A DNA stretch of 64,000 nucleotides from Saccharothrix algeriensis (lineage in GTDB: Bacteria > Actinomycetota > Actinomycetes > Mycobacteriales > Pseudonocardiaceae), in the NCBI RefSeq assembly GCF_016907655.1, contig NZ_JAFBCL010000001.1, positions 2,948,001 through 3,012,000 of the forward strand, written 5' to 3'. The notes below the pieces were generated by a model. It ran no database searches. It had not been told where the DNA came from and worked only from the letters and a program-made list of their open reading frames with translations. Position 1 is the first letter of the stretch. Every line of letters begins with the position of its first letter. This document shows, one piece after another, positions 31,036 through 40,796 of this stretch. The translations under genes and the position numbers were made by a program.

Positions 31036-32736
31036 ATGCCTGCTCCCACCGAGCGTCCCACCGGCCGAGCCCGCCGGATCGCCCTCCCGATCGGCGCGCT
31101 GCTCGGCGTCGTCGCCGCGGCCGGCGCCACCGCCGTCGCCCTCCGGGCCACCTCCGGGCCGGACTGCGCGGGCGCCCTGCCCCTGAAGGTCGCGGTCACC
31201 CCGGCCGTCGAGGAGGTCGTGCGCGCCGCGGCCGACGACTACCAGGCCGGGCGGCCCGTGGTCGACGGCCGGTGCGTGCAGCTGCAGGTCGAGCCCCGCA
31301 GCGCGGCCGACGTCGCCCACGAGCTGCCCACCGCGCAGATCAACCCGCCCGCGCTGTGGGTGCCCGACTCGTCCATGTGGGCCGCCGAGACCCGGCGGCA
31401 GGCGGGCGACCTCGGGCCCGAGGCGCCCCGGCTGGACATCGGCGAACCGCTGGCCTCGTCACCGCTGGTGATCGCCGGCTCCGAGCGGGCGATGGGTGCG
31501 CTCGGCTGGCCCGTCACGCCGGTGAGCTGGGCGAAGGTGGTCGACCCGGCGGTCGCCGTGGCGCTGAGCAACCCCACGACGTCCACCGAGGGCCTGGCCA
31601 CGCTCGCGGTCGTCCGCACCCTGCTCGGCAAGCCGGACGGCGCCGCCGACCCGGCGCTGATCGGCGCCCTGATGCGGGTCGGCCGCGACGCCCCGCCGTC
31701 CGTGCGGGACGCGTTCGGCAAGGTCGTGCAGGGCGCGGACGACGCACCGGTGTTCACCGCCGCCGAGCAGTCGGTGCTGGCCGCCAACCGGGCCGCCGGC
31801 TCGCGCCGGGTCGTGGCGTCCTACCCGGCGGAGGGCACCGTCGGGTTCGACTACCCGGTGGTGCGGGTCACCCGGGTCGGCGAGGCGGCGGGCACCGCGC
31901 AGGCCGCCGCGGACTTCACGCGGGTCCTGCGCTCCGACCGGACCGCCGAGCGGTTCGCCGGGGCGGGCTTCCGCACGCCCGCCGGCGAGGCGCCGGAAGG
32001 CTGGACCACCGAGCGGGACGGCGTGCGCGGCGACAACGTGGCGCTGACCGCCACCCCCGCCCCGGAGCAGGTCTCGGAGCTGCTGCGCACGTGGGGCGCG
32101 GTCAGCCTGGACACCCGCATCCTCGCCGTGCTGGACGTCTCCGGCTCGATGGCCGAGAGGATGCAGGGCGGCGGGCTGACGCGGGTGGTCGCGGCGAAGG
32201 AGGCGGCCCTGACGGCGCTGTCGATGCTGCCGGACACCTCGGAGATCGGCCTCTGGGCGTTCTCCACGGACAAGGGGCCGAAGGGCTACGTCGAGCTGGT
32301 GCCCGCGGGCCCGCTCGGCGAGCCGATCGACGGCGCGCCGCGCCGGGAGCAGCTGCAGCGGGGCGCGGAGCGGATCCCCGGCCTGGTCGGCGGCGGCACG
32401 TCGCTGAACGACACGGTGCTGGCCGCGTTCCGCGCCGCGCAGCGGTCGTTCGACCCGACGAAGATCAACTCGGTGACCATCATGACCGACGGCAGCAACG
32501 ACGACGCCTCGTCCGTCGGGCTGCCGGAACTGCTGGCCGCGCTGGGCCGGGAGGCCGACCCGGCGCGGCCGGTGCCGCTGTTCATGGTCGGCCTGGGCCC
32601 GGACGCCGACCTGGCGGCGCTCGAGCGGATCGCCTCGGCCACCGGCGGCAAGTCCTACCAGGCGCTGCAGCCCGAGGACATCGAGACCGTGCTGCTGGAC
32701 GCCATCTCGCAGCGCCGCTGCCGCCCCGACTGCTGA
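31036..32736 (+). CDS. Secreted/membrane-anchored substrate-binding and VWA domain protein
   Basis: 566 residues. One N-terminal hydrophobic helix (about 15-37) is followed by a region resembling extracellular solute-binding proteins (about 45-340) and a C-terminal von Willebrand factor A domain from about 360. The MIDAS metal motif D-x-S-x-S is in LDVSGSM, with the third-loop Asp in IMTDGSND. Proteins of this layout are surface proteins of unknown ligand in actinomycetes. ATG 31036; convergent with hpt (15 bp gap). Confidence 0.85.
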   Translation: MPAPTERPTGRARRIALPIGALLGVVAAAGATAVALRATSGPDCAGALPLKVAVTPAVEEVVRAAADDYQAGRPVVDGRCVQLQVEPRSAADVAHELPTAQINPPALWVPDSSMWAAETRRQAGDLGPEAPRLDIGEPLASSPLVIAGSERAMGALGWPVTPVSWAKVVDPAVAVALSNPTTSTEGLATLAVVRTLLGKPDGAADPALIGALMRVGRDAPPSVRDAFGKVVQGADDAPVFTAAEQSVLAANRAAGSRRVVASYPAEGTVGFDYPVVRVTRVGEAAGTAQAAADFTRVLRSDRTAERFAGAGFRTPAGEAPEGWTTERDGVRGDNVALTATPAPEQVSELLRTWGAVSLDTRILAVLDVSGSMAERMQGGGLTRVVAAKEAALTALSMLPDTSEIGLWAFSTDKGPKGYVELVPAGPLGEPIDGAPRREQLQRGAERIPGLVGGGTSLNDTVLAAFRAAQRSFDPTKINSVTIMTDGSNDDASSVGLPELLAALGREADPARPVPLFMVGLGPDADLAALERIASATGGKSYQALQPEDIETVLLDAISQRRCRPDC

Positions 32737-32751
32737 GCCGGGGCGCCGGTC

Positions 32752-33303
32752 TCAGCCGGAGTAGACCTTGGGGTCCAGGGTGCCGATGTAGGGCAGGTCG
32801 CGGTAGCGCTCGGCGTAGTCGAGGCCGTAGCCGACCACGAACTCGTTCGGGATGTCGAAGCCGACGTACTTCACCGGCACGTCCACCTTCACCGCGTCGG
32901 GCTTGCGCAGCAGCGAGCAGACCTCCAGCGAGCGCGGCTTGCGGGACGCCAGGTTCTTCAGCAGCCAGGACAGGGTCAGGCCCGAGTCGATGATGTCCTC
33001 GACGATGACCACGTCGCGGTCCACGATGTCCCGGTCGAGGTCCTTGAGGATGCGCACCACACCCGACGAGGACGTGGCCGAGCCGTAGGAGCTGACCGCC
33101 ATGAACTCCAGCTGCACGGGCACCGGCAGCGCCCTGGCCAGGTCGGTCATGAACATCACCGCGCCCTTGAGCACGGTGATCAAGACGAGGTCGGACCCGC
33201 CGTCGGCCGGGTGGTCGGCCGCGACCTTCTTGGCCAGCTCCGCGACCTTGTCGCTGATTTCCTGCTCGGTGATGAGCACGGAGGCGATGTCGCCGTCGTA
33301 CAC
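32752..33303 (-). CDS. hpt: Hypoxanthine phosphoribosyltransferase
   Basis: 183 residues. Salvages hypoxanthine and guanine with PRPP. The PRPP loop is [28 protein letters not shown] and the C-terminal [20 protein letters not shown] are family signatures. GTG 33303 ([11 protein letters not shown]) is preceded by AAAGGGGA; the longer frame upstream reads into tilS. It follows tilS by 16 bp, the usual pair. Confidence 0.96.
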   Translation of the reverse strand: MYDGDIASVLITEQEISDKVAELAKKVAADHPADGGSDLVLITVLKGAVMFMTDLARALPVPVQLEFMAVSSYGSATSSSGVVRILKDLDRDIVDRDVVIVEDIIDSGLTLSWLLKNLASRKPRSLEVCSLLRKPDAVKVDVPVKYVGFDIPNEFVVGYGLDYAERYRDLPYIGTLDPKVYSG

Positions 33304-33319
33304 GGACGATCCCCTTTTG

Positions 33320-34234
33320 TCATGACTGCACGGCTTCCACCCGCAGCCTGCCATGCGCCCGGCGCGCCACAAAGCCGCCGGGCAGCCAGACGCCGCCCTG
33401 CCCGCGCCAGTCGCCGACCAGCGCGTCCACCCTCCTGAGGTGGGAGTCGGACAACTCGGGCACGCCCGCGCCGAGCAGCCAGAGACGAAGAACACGCCGG
33501 CGCAGGGCCGGCGGGAGGCGCGCGAGGTCGGCCGCCGACTGGCGGTCGCCCGGGAAGCCCTCGGCGAGCGCGTCGAGCGCGTCGCCGTCCTCGCGCAGCT
33601 GCGCGGCGGTGCGGGCCAGCGCGTCGGCAACGCCCTGCTGGAGCACGTCCTCCAGCAGCGGCAGCACCTCGGTGCGCAGCCGGACGCGGGTGTAGGCCGG
33701 GTCGGCGTTGTGCGGGTCGACCCACGGCCGCAGGCCCAGCTCGGCGCACGCCGCGGCGGTCGCCGCGCGCGGGACGGCGAGCAGCGGGCGCCCCCACGGG
33801 GGGTCGTACGGGCGCATCCCGGCGATGCTGCGGGGCCCGGAGCCGCGCCCCAGGCCCAGCAGCACGGTCTCCGCCTGGTCGTCGCGGGTGTGGCCGAGCA
33901 GCACCACGCCCCGGTCGGGCCGCAGCGCCGCGTAGCGGGCCCGCCGGGCCGCCGCCTCCGGGCCGCCCGGACCGCTCACCACGACCCTGCGGACCTCCGC
34001 CCGCAGGCCCAGCTCCCGGCAGGTGCGCGCGGCCCGCTCGGCCACGTGCGCGGAGCCCTCCTGGAGCCCGTGGTCGACCACGACCGCGGCCGAGCCGGGC
34101 GCCAGCCGGGCCGTGGCGGCGGCCAGCGCGAGCGAGTCCGCGCCGCCCGACACGGCGACCGTGACGTGCTCGGGCGCGTGCTCGGCCAGGAACCGCTTCA
34201 CCGCCGTGCGCACGAGGGCCAGCGGCCCGTTCAC
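33320..34234 (-). CDS. tilS: tRNA(Ile)-lysidine synthase
   Basis: 304 residues. Converts C34 of tRNA-Ile(CAU) to lysidine using ATP. The PP-loop motif S-G-G-A-D-S is at 29-34; [25 protein letters not shown] and [15 protein letters not shown] are conserved. It is the short actinobacterial form. GTG 34234 overlaps the stop of the upstream zincin gene. Confidence 0.95.
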   Translation of the reverse strand: MNGPLALVRTAVKRFLAEHAPEHVTVAVSGGADSLALAAATARLAPGSAAVVVDHGLQEGSAHVAERAARTCRELGLRAEVRRVVVSGPGGPEAAARRARYAALRPDRGVVLLGHTRDDQAETVLLGLGRGSGPRSIAGMRPYDPPWGRPLLAVPRAATAAACAELGLRPWVDPHNADPAYTRVRLRTEVLPLLEDVLQQGVADALARTAAQLREDGDALDALAEGFPGDRQSAADLARLPPALRRRVLRLWLLGAGVPELSDSHLRRVDALVGDWRGQGGVWLPGGFVARRAHGRLRVEAVQS

Positions 34235-35256
34235 GGCGAGACGCGGCGCAGCCAGGCGGCGGGGTCGGCGATCTCGGCCCTCGTGGGCAGCGTCCCGGGG
34301 TCGGTCCACACGGCGTTGAAGCCGGCCATGCCGACCCGGTCGACGACGTGCCGCGTGAAGGCCGCGCCCTCCGCGTACTGCCGGACCTTGGCCTCCACGC
34401 CGAGCAGGGTGCGCAGCACCCGGTCGAGCACCCCGCCGCCCTTGCGGCGCGCGGTGAACCGCTCGCGGATGACCGCGACGTTCGGCACGACCTCCGGGCC
34501 CACCGCGTCCATCACGTGGTCGGCGTGCCCCTCCAGCAGCGTGGACAGGGCGATCAGGCGGTCCAGCACCGCGCGCTGGGCAGGGCTCTGCCACAGGTCG
34601 ACGAACCCGCCCGCCTCGCGCAGCCGCGCGGGCAGGTCGCGCAGCCGGGGCGCGACGCCGTCGTCCATCGAACCCAGCAGCTCGGCGACCAGGCCGGCGA
34701 AGTGCCCGCCGAGCCACGGCACGGCCGTGAACTGCAGCCGGTGCGTGCCCTCGTGCAGGCACACCCACATGCCGAAGTCCGCCCCCGGCACGTCCAGCGC
34801 CCGCTGCGCGCCGACGACGTTCGGCGCGACCAGCAGCAGCCGGCCGCCGGCGGAGAACGGGTCGTACTGCCCGAGCACGCGCGCGCTGAGGAAGGCCAGG
34901 ACCACGCCCGCCTGCACGCCGGCGGTGCCCGCCAGCACGCCGCCGAACGCGCCCGACTGCCGGGGCAGCGCACCGTCGGTCAGCGCGGCGAGCCCCTGGG
35001 CGGCCGCCCGCACCCAGCCCGGCCGGTCCACGACCTCGCCCGCCCGCAGCGGCAGGCCGTGCCCCAGGCCGGTCACCTCCCGGACGTGCACCTCGGCGTC
35101 GACGGCCTGCTCGCGCAGCCGCCCCACCGCGGTGTCGGCCTCGGCCCGGGGCACCGCCGGGCCCGGTCGGACGAGCCGGGCGGCGGTGGCGACGGCCAGC
35201 TCCCAGTCGACGGGGTCGCTGCCCGCGGTGCGGTGATCCTGCGCTGAGGGGTCCAC
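34231..35256 (-). CDS. Zinc-dependent metalloprotease (zincin_2, Rv3626c-like)
   Basis: About 341 residues with the zinc motif H-E-x-x-H as LHEGTHRLQF and a downstream EGHADHVMD that probably supplies the third ligand. Annotated elsewhere as coenzyme F420 biosynthesis-associated protein, without proof of function. The conserved part begins at VDWELAVATAARLV. I use GTG 35256; the frame stays open to GTG 35319, which would overlap the dacB end, and no clear ribosome site decides. The stop overlaps tilS. Confidence 0.85.
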   Translation of the reverse strand: MDPSAQDHRTAGSDPVDWELAVATAARLVRPGPAVPRAEADTAVGRLREQAVDAEVHVREVTGLGHGLPLRAGEVVDRPGWVRAAAQGLAALTDGALPRQSGAFGGVLAGTAGVQAGVVLAFLSARVLGQYDPFSAGGRLLLVAPNVVGAQRALDVPGADFGMWVCLHEGTHRLQFTAVPWLGGHFAGLVAELLGSMDDGVAPRLRDLPARLREAGGFVDLWQSPAQRAVLDRLIALSTLLEGHADHVMDAVGPEVVPNVAVIRERFTARRKGGGVLDRVLRTLLGVEAKVRQYAEGAAFTRHVVDRVGMAGFNAVWTDPGTLPTRAEIADPAAWLRRVSP

Positions 35257-35302
35257 ACCCGCTGACGCTACCTGCGGCGGCCGGCCCGGCGACACTCCCG
35301 GC

Positions 35303-37285
35303 TCAGCCCCCGCAGCCACAGGTCCGCAGCGCGGCGGCCAGTTCGTCCAGCGCGTGGCGCACCACCCGGTTCTCGGCCGGGCTGAGCGACATGAACGCGA
35401 ACACCAGGAGCCGCCCGTCGGTGTCCACGACCACGCCGGCCAGCGAGTTCACGCCGGTCAGCGTCCCGGTCTTGGCCCGCACCCAGCCCTTGCCCGCCGC
35501 GCCCGCCTCCTGGTAGCGCCCGGCCAGCGTCCCGCTGCCGCCCGCCACCGGCAGCGCGGTCATCAGCGGGCGCAGCTTCGCCGTCCGGGGGTCCGCGGCG
35601 CCGGGCTCGCCCGCGGCCACGAGGATGTCGGTCAGCAGCCGCGCGGGCACCTTGTCGTCCACCGACAGCCCCGACGCGTCGACGACCTCCGCGCCGGTCA
35701 GGTCGAACCCGTTCTCGGTGAGCACCGCCCGGACCGCCTGCACCGCGCCGGCGAACGTGGGCGGCATCCCCCTGGCCAGGGCGACCTCCCGGCCCAGCGT
35801 CTCGGCCAGCACGTTGTCCGAGATCTGCATCATGTTCTCGACCAGCTGGTCCACCGGCGCGGACTCGACCTCGGCCAGCACCTCCGCGCCGGGCGCGGCG
35901 GCGCCCGGACCCGCCGACGGCACGCCCAGCCGCGCCGCCAGCGCGGCGGCGGCCGCGGCGGCGGGGGTCGCCGAGCGCGGGTTGTCCATCATCGTCGGGT
36001 CCTGCCGCCCGCCGTCAGCCATCAGCGGCACGATCGGCGCGACGTAGCCGTCCGGCACGTCCTCCGGCGCCCAGCCGGGCGCCAGGCCGTCGCCCTGGTA
36101 GCGGCTGACGTCGAACAGCAGCCGGTCGACCGGGCCCCGCGCCTTCACCCGCGCGGCCAGGTCGTCCAGGGTGGCCGCGCCGGGGTAGACCGTCCGGCGG
36201 TCGGCGGGCAGCGAGGACAGCGTGGGGTCGCCGCCGCCGACCAGCACGGCGGTGCCCGGCTGGTCGCCCCGCACCACCCTGGTCGTCAGCCGGTCGGTGT
36301 GGTCGAGGGTGAGCAGCGCGGCCGCCGCGACCAGGACCTTGACCGTCGAGGCGGGGGTCAGCGGCGTCGTCTCGCCCTGCTTCCACAGCACCGCGCCGCT
36401 CGCCGGGTCGACCACGCTGCCGGTCAGCGTGCCGAGCGCGCCGTTGCCCGCCGGCCCCTTCAGCACCGCGGCGACGCCGGCGGCGGTGGGCGCGGGCGCG
36501 TCCGAGCCGACGCCCTTGATCGCCGCGGTGACGGGGGCGGGCGGCTGCGGCGCGGCCGTGGTCGGGGTGGGCGCGCCGGACAGCCAGCCGAGCTGCCAAC
36601 CGGCCACCGCGCCGCCCGCGAGCAGGACGACCAGCGCCAGCGCGCCGACCACCAGCAGCGGGCGCCGGCGCCGGGGCTGCTCGGCCTCGATCTCGTCGGC
36701 CCGCCGGAACCGCTCGGGGCGGGCGGCGGGCTCGTCGGGCTCGTCGGCGGGGCGCGGCGCCGGGGTGGCCTTCGCGGCGGGCGCGTCCCGCCCCGGCTCC
36801 GCGCCGGCCCCGGACCACCCGCCGGCCGCCGCCGCGCCGGGCCGCCCGCCCGCACCCTCCACATCGGACCCGGACCGCCCGGGACCTTCCGCACCGGGTC
36901 GCTCGACGCCCTCCGCGCCCCGCGGCCCGGCACCCTCCGCACCCCGCGGCCCGGCACCCTCCGCACCCCGCGGTCCAGCGCCTTCCGCACCCCGGGCCCC
37001 GGCGCCTTCCGCACCGGGCGGCCCGCCCGCGGGCCGCGCACCGGACCACCCGCCGGCCGCCGCCGCGCCGGGCGCCCCCCGGTGCCCGGCCGGGGGCCTC
37101 TCACGGTCCGTGATCGGTTCAGCGGCGCCGGCCCGCGGCGGGCCGGCGCTCGCCGGGCCCGGCGGCGGCACGGGGATGCGCATCGTCGGCGGATCGGCCG
37201 GACCGGACCGCCTGACCTGCGGCGTCGGCGGCCCCGGGGCCGCTTCGTCGCCGTCGACGGTCGGCCACGATGGCTCGTCGGGCAC
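35303..37285 (-). CDS. dacB: D-alanyl-D-alanine carboxypeptidase/endopeptidase (PBP4 family)
   Basis: 660 residues. Trims peptidoglycan stem peptides outside the cell. The active-site S-x-x-K is PASTVK (Ser313), with SDN and KTGT further on, in the PBP4 order. One membrane helix (209-233) anchors it. The first 208 residues are a disordered cytoplasmic region rich in Pro, Gly, Ala and Arg, with five copies of GAEGAGPR-like octapeptides at about 90-126. Rv3627c is the mycobacterial counterpart. Divergent from ppa. Confidence 0.92.
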   Translation of the reverse strand: MPDEPSWPTVDGDEAAPGPPTPQVRRSGPADPPTMRIPVPPPGPASAGPPRAGAAEPITDRERPPAGHRGAPGAAAAGGWSGARPAGGPPGAEGAGARGAEGAGPRGAEGAGPRGAEGAGPRGAEGVERPGAEGPGRSGSDVEGAGGRPGAAAAGGWSGAGAEPGRDAPAAKATPAPRPADEPDEPAARPERFRRADEIEAEQPRRRRPLLVVGALALVVLLAGGAVAGWQLGWLSGAPTPTTAAPQPPAPVTAAIKGVGSDAPAPTAAGVAAVLKGPAGNGALGTLTGSVVDPASGAVLWKQGETTPLTPASTVKVLVAAAALLTLDHTDRLTTRVVRGDQPGTAVLVGGGDPTLSSLPADRRTVYPGAATLDDLAARVKARGPVDRLLFDVSRYQGDGLAPGWAPEDVPDGYVAPIVPLMADGGRQDPTMMDNPRSATPAAAAAAALAARLGVPSAGPGAAAPGAEVLAEVESAPVDQLVENMMQISDNVLAETLGREVALARGMPPTFAGAVQAVRAVLTENGFDLTGAEVVDASGLSVDDKVPARLLTDILVAAGEPGAADPRTAKLRPLMTALPVAGGSGTLAGRYQEAGAAGKGWVRAKTGTLTGVNSLAGVVVDTDGRLLVFAFMSLSPAENRVVRHALDELAAALRTCGCGG

Positions 37286-37345
37286 GCAGTCCTCCGCTGT
37301 CGATTACAAGCAATGTCACACCCGCGACCAGCACGCGGGTGAGGG

Positions 37346-37375
37346 TTGACGACACCTCGTGGTCCACACTAGTGG
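37346..37375 (+). promoter_or_regulatory. Promoter of ppa
   Basis: TTGACG (37346-37351) and TAGTGG (37370-37375) are spaced 18 bp apart and lie 35 bp before the ppa start, a good primary-sigma promoter. An inverted repeat CACCCGCG...CGCGGGTG at 37319-37341 lies just upstream. Confidence 0.6.
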
Positions 37376-37410
37376 CGTAACGAACGTCAAGGACGAGCGA
37401 GGACCGCGCA

Positions 37411-37914
37411 GTGGAGTTCGACGTCACCATCGAGATCCCCAAGGGTGTCCGCAACAAGTACGAGATGGACCACAAGACGGGGCGCATCCGGCTGGACCGG
37501 ACCCTGTTCACGGCCACCCAGTACCCGGCGGACTACGGCTTCGTCGACGACACCCTGGGTGAGGACGGCGACCCGCTCGACGCGCTGGTCCTGGTCCAGG
37601 AGCCGACCTTCCCGGGCTGCCTGATCCGCGCCCGCGCCATCGGCATGTTCCGCATGACCGACGAGAAGGGCGGCGACGACAAGCTGCTGTGCGTGCCGGC
37701 GGAGGACCCCCGCTCGGAGCACCTGCGCGACATCCACCACCTCAGCGAGTTCTACCGCCTGGAGATCCAGCACTTCTTCGAGGTCTACAAGGACCTGGAG
37801 CCGGGCAAGAGCGTCGAGGGCGCCACCTGGGTGGGCCGGGCCGACGCCGAGGCCGAGATCGTGCGGTCCTACCAGCGCCTGAAGGACGCCGTGGCGCGCG
37901 GCGAGGACCACTGA
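37411..37914 (+). CDS. ppa: Inorganic pyrophosphatase, family I
   Basis: 167 residues. Hydrolyses cytoplasmic pyrophosphate. Contains [14 protein letters not shown], the metal-binding [21 protein letters not shown], and the KDLEPGK loop. GTG 37411 gives the family start [13 protein letters not shown] strong two-way terminator follows the stop. The membrane pyrophosphatase hppA lies 20 kb away in the same window. Confidence 0.97.
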   Translation: MEFDVTIEIPKGVRNKYEMDHKTGRIRLDRTLFTATQYPADYGFVDDTLGEDGDPLDALVLVQEPTFPGCLIRARAIGMFRMTDEKGGDDKLLCVPAEDPRSEHLRDIHHLSEFYRLEIQHFFEVYKDLEPGKSVEGATWVGRADAEAEIVRSYQRLKDAVARGEDH

Positions 37915-37929
37915 GCCCCTGCGCGGGTG

Positions 37930-37971
37930 CGAGAGGAGCGGGCCACCCGGTCGGGTGACCCGCTCCTCTCG
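37930..37971. terminator. Bidirectional terminator between ppa and the MFS gene
   Basis: Arms 37930-37948 and 37953-37971 pair over 19 bp with one mismatch around a GGTC loop. It sits between convergent stops, 15 bp after ppa and 19 bp after the MFS gene. Confidence 0.85.
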
Positions 37972-37990
37972 CGTCCGGGGTGGCGCCGGT

Positions 37991-39658
37991 CTAGTGGATC
38001 GCGACCGGCGGCTGCGCGGCGCCGTCCTCGTCGCTGACCCGCTCCAGGCCGGACCGGCTGGACAGCGGCACCTCGCGCAGGAACCACACGATGGCGAAGC
38101 CGATCAGCGCGATCCCGCTGCCGACCAGGAACACCAGGTCGATCGAGCCGGAGAAGCCGTCCAGGAACGGCCGCGCCAGCACCGGGTCCAGGGTGCCGAG
38201 GAACTCGGTGTTGTCCAGGCTCAGCCCGCCGCCGCCCTGGAGCGACGCGGCGAACTGCTGGTTCTCCGGCCGGGCGAGCGCCGCGGTGAACGCCGGGTCC
38301 ACCGCCGCCGCGCGCAGGCCGTTGCCGATCTTGTCGGCGACCGTGCTGAACAGGATCGACAGGAACACCGCGGTGCCGACCGTGCCGCCGATCTGCCGGA
38401 AGAACGTGGCCGAGGCGGTCGCGACGCCCATGTCGCGGGGCTCCGCGTCGTTCTGGATGGCCACCAGCAGCGTCTGCATGCACAGGCCGAGCCCGGCGCC
38501 CAGGAAGAACATGTACACCAGCGGCTGCCAGACCGGCGTGTCGGTGCCGATCGTGCCGAACACGAGCAGCGCGGCCGTCAGCAGCCCGAACCCGATCACC
38601 GGGAACACCTTGTAGCGACCGGTCTTCGCGGTGATGTTGCCGCTGACCCCGGCGGCGGTCATGATGCCGAGCGTGAGCGGCAGCATCATCAGGCCGGACT
38701 GGGTGGCCGAGTAGCCCTTCACGATCTGCAGGTACAGCGGCAGCGACACCATGCCGCCGAACATCGCGAGGCCGAGCACGAAGTTGATCGTGTTGCCCAG
38801 CGCGAAGGTCTGCCGGCGGAACAGCCGCAGCGGCAGCAGCGCCTCGTCGCCCATCCGCCGCTCGGCCAGGACGAACCCGACCAGGCCCAGCACGCCGACC
38901 GCGTAGAGGGCGAACGAGGTCCCCGAGGCCCAGCCCCACTCGCGGCCCTGCTCGGCGACGATCAGCAGCGGCACGAGGCCGACGGTGAGCAGCGCGGCGC
39001 CGAGGTAGTCGATGCGGTGGTCGACCCGCTTGTGCGGGACGTTGAGCACGCGGGCCACCACGACCAGGGCGATCAGGGCGATCGGCACGTTGACCAGGAA
39101 CACCCACCGCCAGCCGGCGGTGCCCAGGAAGCTCTCCAGGCCCGCGAACAGCCCGCCGACGACGGGGCCGGCGACGCTGGAGACGCCGAACACCGCCATG
39201 AAGTAGCCGGTGTAGCGGCTGCGCTCCCGCGGCGAGGTGATGTCCGCCAGGATGGCCATGGCCAGCGACATCAGACCGCCGGCGCCCAGGCCCTGCACCG
39301 CGCGGAACGCGGCCAGCTCGTACATCGAGTTCGCGATGCCGCACAGCAGCGAGCCCACCAGGAACAGCGAGATCGCGGTCAGGTACATCGGCTTGCGGCC
39401 GTAGATGTCGGACAGCTTGCCGTACAGCGGCGTCGAGATGGTGGCCGTGATCAGGTAGGCGGTGGTCGCCCACGCCTGGAGCGTCTGGCCGTTGAGCTCG
39501 TCCGCGATGGTCTTCATGGCGGTGGCCACGATCATCTGGTCCAGCGCGGCGAGGAACAGCCCCAGCAGCAGCCCCGACAGGATCGTCAGGATCTGCCGGT
39601 GGGTGAGCAGGGCGGCGCCGGGTGGCGGCGCGTCCGCTCGGGTCGTCGTCTCCGACAT
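37991..39658 (-). CDS. EmrB/QacA-type MFS drug efflux transporter (DHA2)
   Basis: 555 residues with 14 predicted membrane helices. The D-Q-M-I-V start of the first helix, the loop motif GKLSDIYGRK and the antiporter motif C (GPVVGG) are typical of proton-coupled multidrug exporters. Its ATG overlaps the marR stop by one base (TGATG), so it is co-translated with the regulator. Substrate unknown. A ligand of the MarR protein presumably induces both. Confidence 0.92.
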   Translation of the reverse strand: MSETTTRADAPPPGAALLTHRQILTILSGLLLGLFLAALDQMIVATAMKTIADELNGQTLQAWATTAYLITATISTPLYGKLSDIYGRKPMYLTAISLFLVGSLLCGIANSMYELAAFRAVQGLGAGGLMSLAMAILADITSPRERSRYTGYFMAVFGVSSVAGPVVGGLFAGLESFLGTAGWRWVFLVNVPIALIALVVVARVLNVPHKRVDHRIDYLGAALLTVGLVPLLIVAEQGREWGWASGTSFALYAVGVLGLVGFVLAERRMGDEALLPLRLFRRQTFALGNTINFVLGLAMFGGMVSLPLYLQIVKGYSATQSGLMMLPLTLGIMTAAGVSGNITAKTGRYKVFPVIGFGLLTAALLVFGTIGTDTPVWQPLVYMFFLGAGLGLCMQTLLVAIQNDAEPRDMGVATASATFFRQIGGTVGTAVFLSILFSTVADKIGNGLRAAAVDPAFTAALARPENQQFAASLQGGGGLSLDNTEFLGTLDPVLARPFLDGFSGSIDLVFLVGSGIALIGFAIVWFLREVPLSSRSGLERVSDEDGAAQPPVAIH

Positions 39659-40173
39659 CAGCTCTCCCCTTCTGAGCGCGGCCCCAGTCCGCTCTCAGCG
39701 ATGAACTCCGGTAGAGCGCGTTCGTAGTCGCCCACGAAGCGCTCGAAGTGGTCGAGGAACGCCGCGAGGTCCTCTTCGGACCAGTCGGCGAGCATTCGGG
39801 CGATGGACCGGTTGCGCATCAGCCGCCGCTCTTCGAGCAGGCGTTTCCCCGCGTCCGTCACGGCCAGCACGCTGGCCCGGCCGTCGTCGGGATCCGCCCG
39901 GCGTTCGACCCACCCCTCCTTGACGAGCGTCGCGACCTGGCGGCTGACCGTCGAGGGGTCCGAGAAGACCGCCTCCGCCAGCGCGCTCGACCGCGACGGC
40001 CCCAGGTGGCTCAGGTTGGCGAGCAGCACGAACGACGCCTTGTCCAGGCCGGCCCTGCTCAGGTGCGCGGCGACGCAGGCGTGCATCTTGTTCAGCCGCA
40101 CCAGCGCCGTGCCGACCCGCTCGGCGTCGGCGAGGCGGGGATCGCCGGCAGCGTCACCCACCGAGGTCACCAT
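39658..40173 (-). CDS. MarR-family transcriptional regulator
   Basis: About 171 residues with a winged helix-turn-helix: SSALAEAVFSDPSTVSRQVATL as helices 3-4 region and RRADPDDGRASVLAVT as the wing. ATG 40173 has GGAG at a good distance; the open frame extends further up through the operator and is not coding. The operator at 40187-40220 ends 14 bp before the start, indicating autorepression together with the MFS gene. Confidence 0.9.
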   Translation of the reverse strand: MVTSVGDAAGDPRLADAERVGTALVRLNKMHACVAAHLSRAGLDKASFVLLANLSHLGPSRSSALAEAVFSDPSTVSRQVATLVKEGWVERRADPDDGRASVLAVTDAGKRLLEERRLMRNRSIARMLADWSEEDLAAFLDHFERFVGDYERALPEFIAESGLGPRSEGES

Positions 40174-40186
40174 GGAACACTCCGTT

Positions 40187-40220
40187 GCTTGCATCATCCA
40201 ACTAGTTGCTGGATGCAAGC
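40187..40220. promoter_or_regulatory. MarR operator (34-bp near-perfect palindrome)
   Basis: Half-sites GCTTGCAT-CATC-CAACT and AGTTG-CTGG-ATGCAAGC mirror each other in 14 of 17 positions around a perfect CAACTAGTTG core. It lies 14 bp before marR and between marR and the divergent hotdog gene. Confidence 0.8.
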
Positions 40221-40301
40221 ATGGTCTTCCCGAGGAGTCCTGGCAAACGAAATAAGCGGTGATCCGCGTCTCGTGCCTACCAGCCGGTAACATCCCCGGC
40301 C

Positions 40302-40757
40302 ATGAGCACCGACCACTCGTCCGTCGCCGAGGCGATGAAGCAGGCCGTGCCGTGGGTCAGGACCAGCGGCGTGGAGTTCGTCGAGGTCACGGGCGACCGG
40401 GCGGTGGCCGCGCTGCCGGACGACCCGGCCGTGCGCAACCACGTGGCGGGCCCGCACGCGGCCATGGTCTTCGGCCTCGGGGAGACCGCGTCGGGCGCGG
40501 TCACCCTGGCCGCCTTCGGCCCGCACGTGGCCAGGGCCACACCGCTGGTCGCGCGGTCGGAGATCGCCTACCGCAAGGTGGCGCTGGGCCCGCTGCGCGC
40601 GGAGGCCGTGCTGGGGCGGCCCGCCGACGAGGTGCTGGCCGAGCTGGCCGCGGGCACGCGCCCGGAGTTCCCGGTCACCGTGACCGTGACCGACGCCGAG
40701 GGCGCGACCACCGCCGAGATGGTCGTCGTCTGGACGCTGCGGCCGAACCGCGCCTGA
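40302..40757 (+). CDS. Hotdog-fold DUF4442/PaaI-like thioesterase family protein
   Basis: 151 residues with the hotdog-fold pattern: the GPHAAMVFGLGETASG helix, then VARSEIAYRKVALGP and alternating Val/Thr strands at the end. No active-site assignment is possible; it may be an acyl-CoA thioesterase or a non-catalytic member. Divergent from marR by 128 bp; a TACC-AGCC-GGTA inverted repeat lies at 40277-40288. Confidence 0.75.
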   Translation: MSTDHSSVAEAMKQAVPWVRTSGVEFVEVTGDRAVAALPDDPAVRNHVAGPHAAMVFGLGETASGAVTLAAFGPHVARATPLVARSEIAYRKVALGPLRAEAVLGRPADEVLAELAAGTRPEFPVTVTVTDAEGATTAEMVVVWTLRPNRA

Positions 40758-40796
40758 CCCCGCGCGCCGGGAGCGCCACCCGCTAGTTTCACCGGT

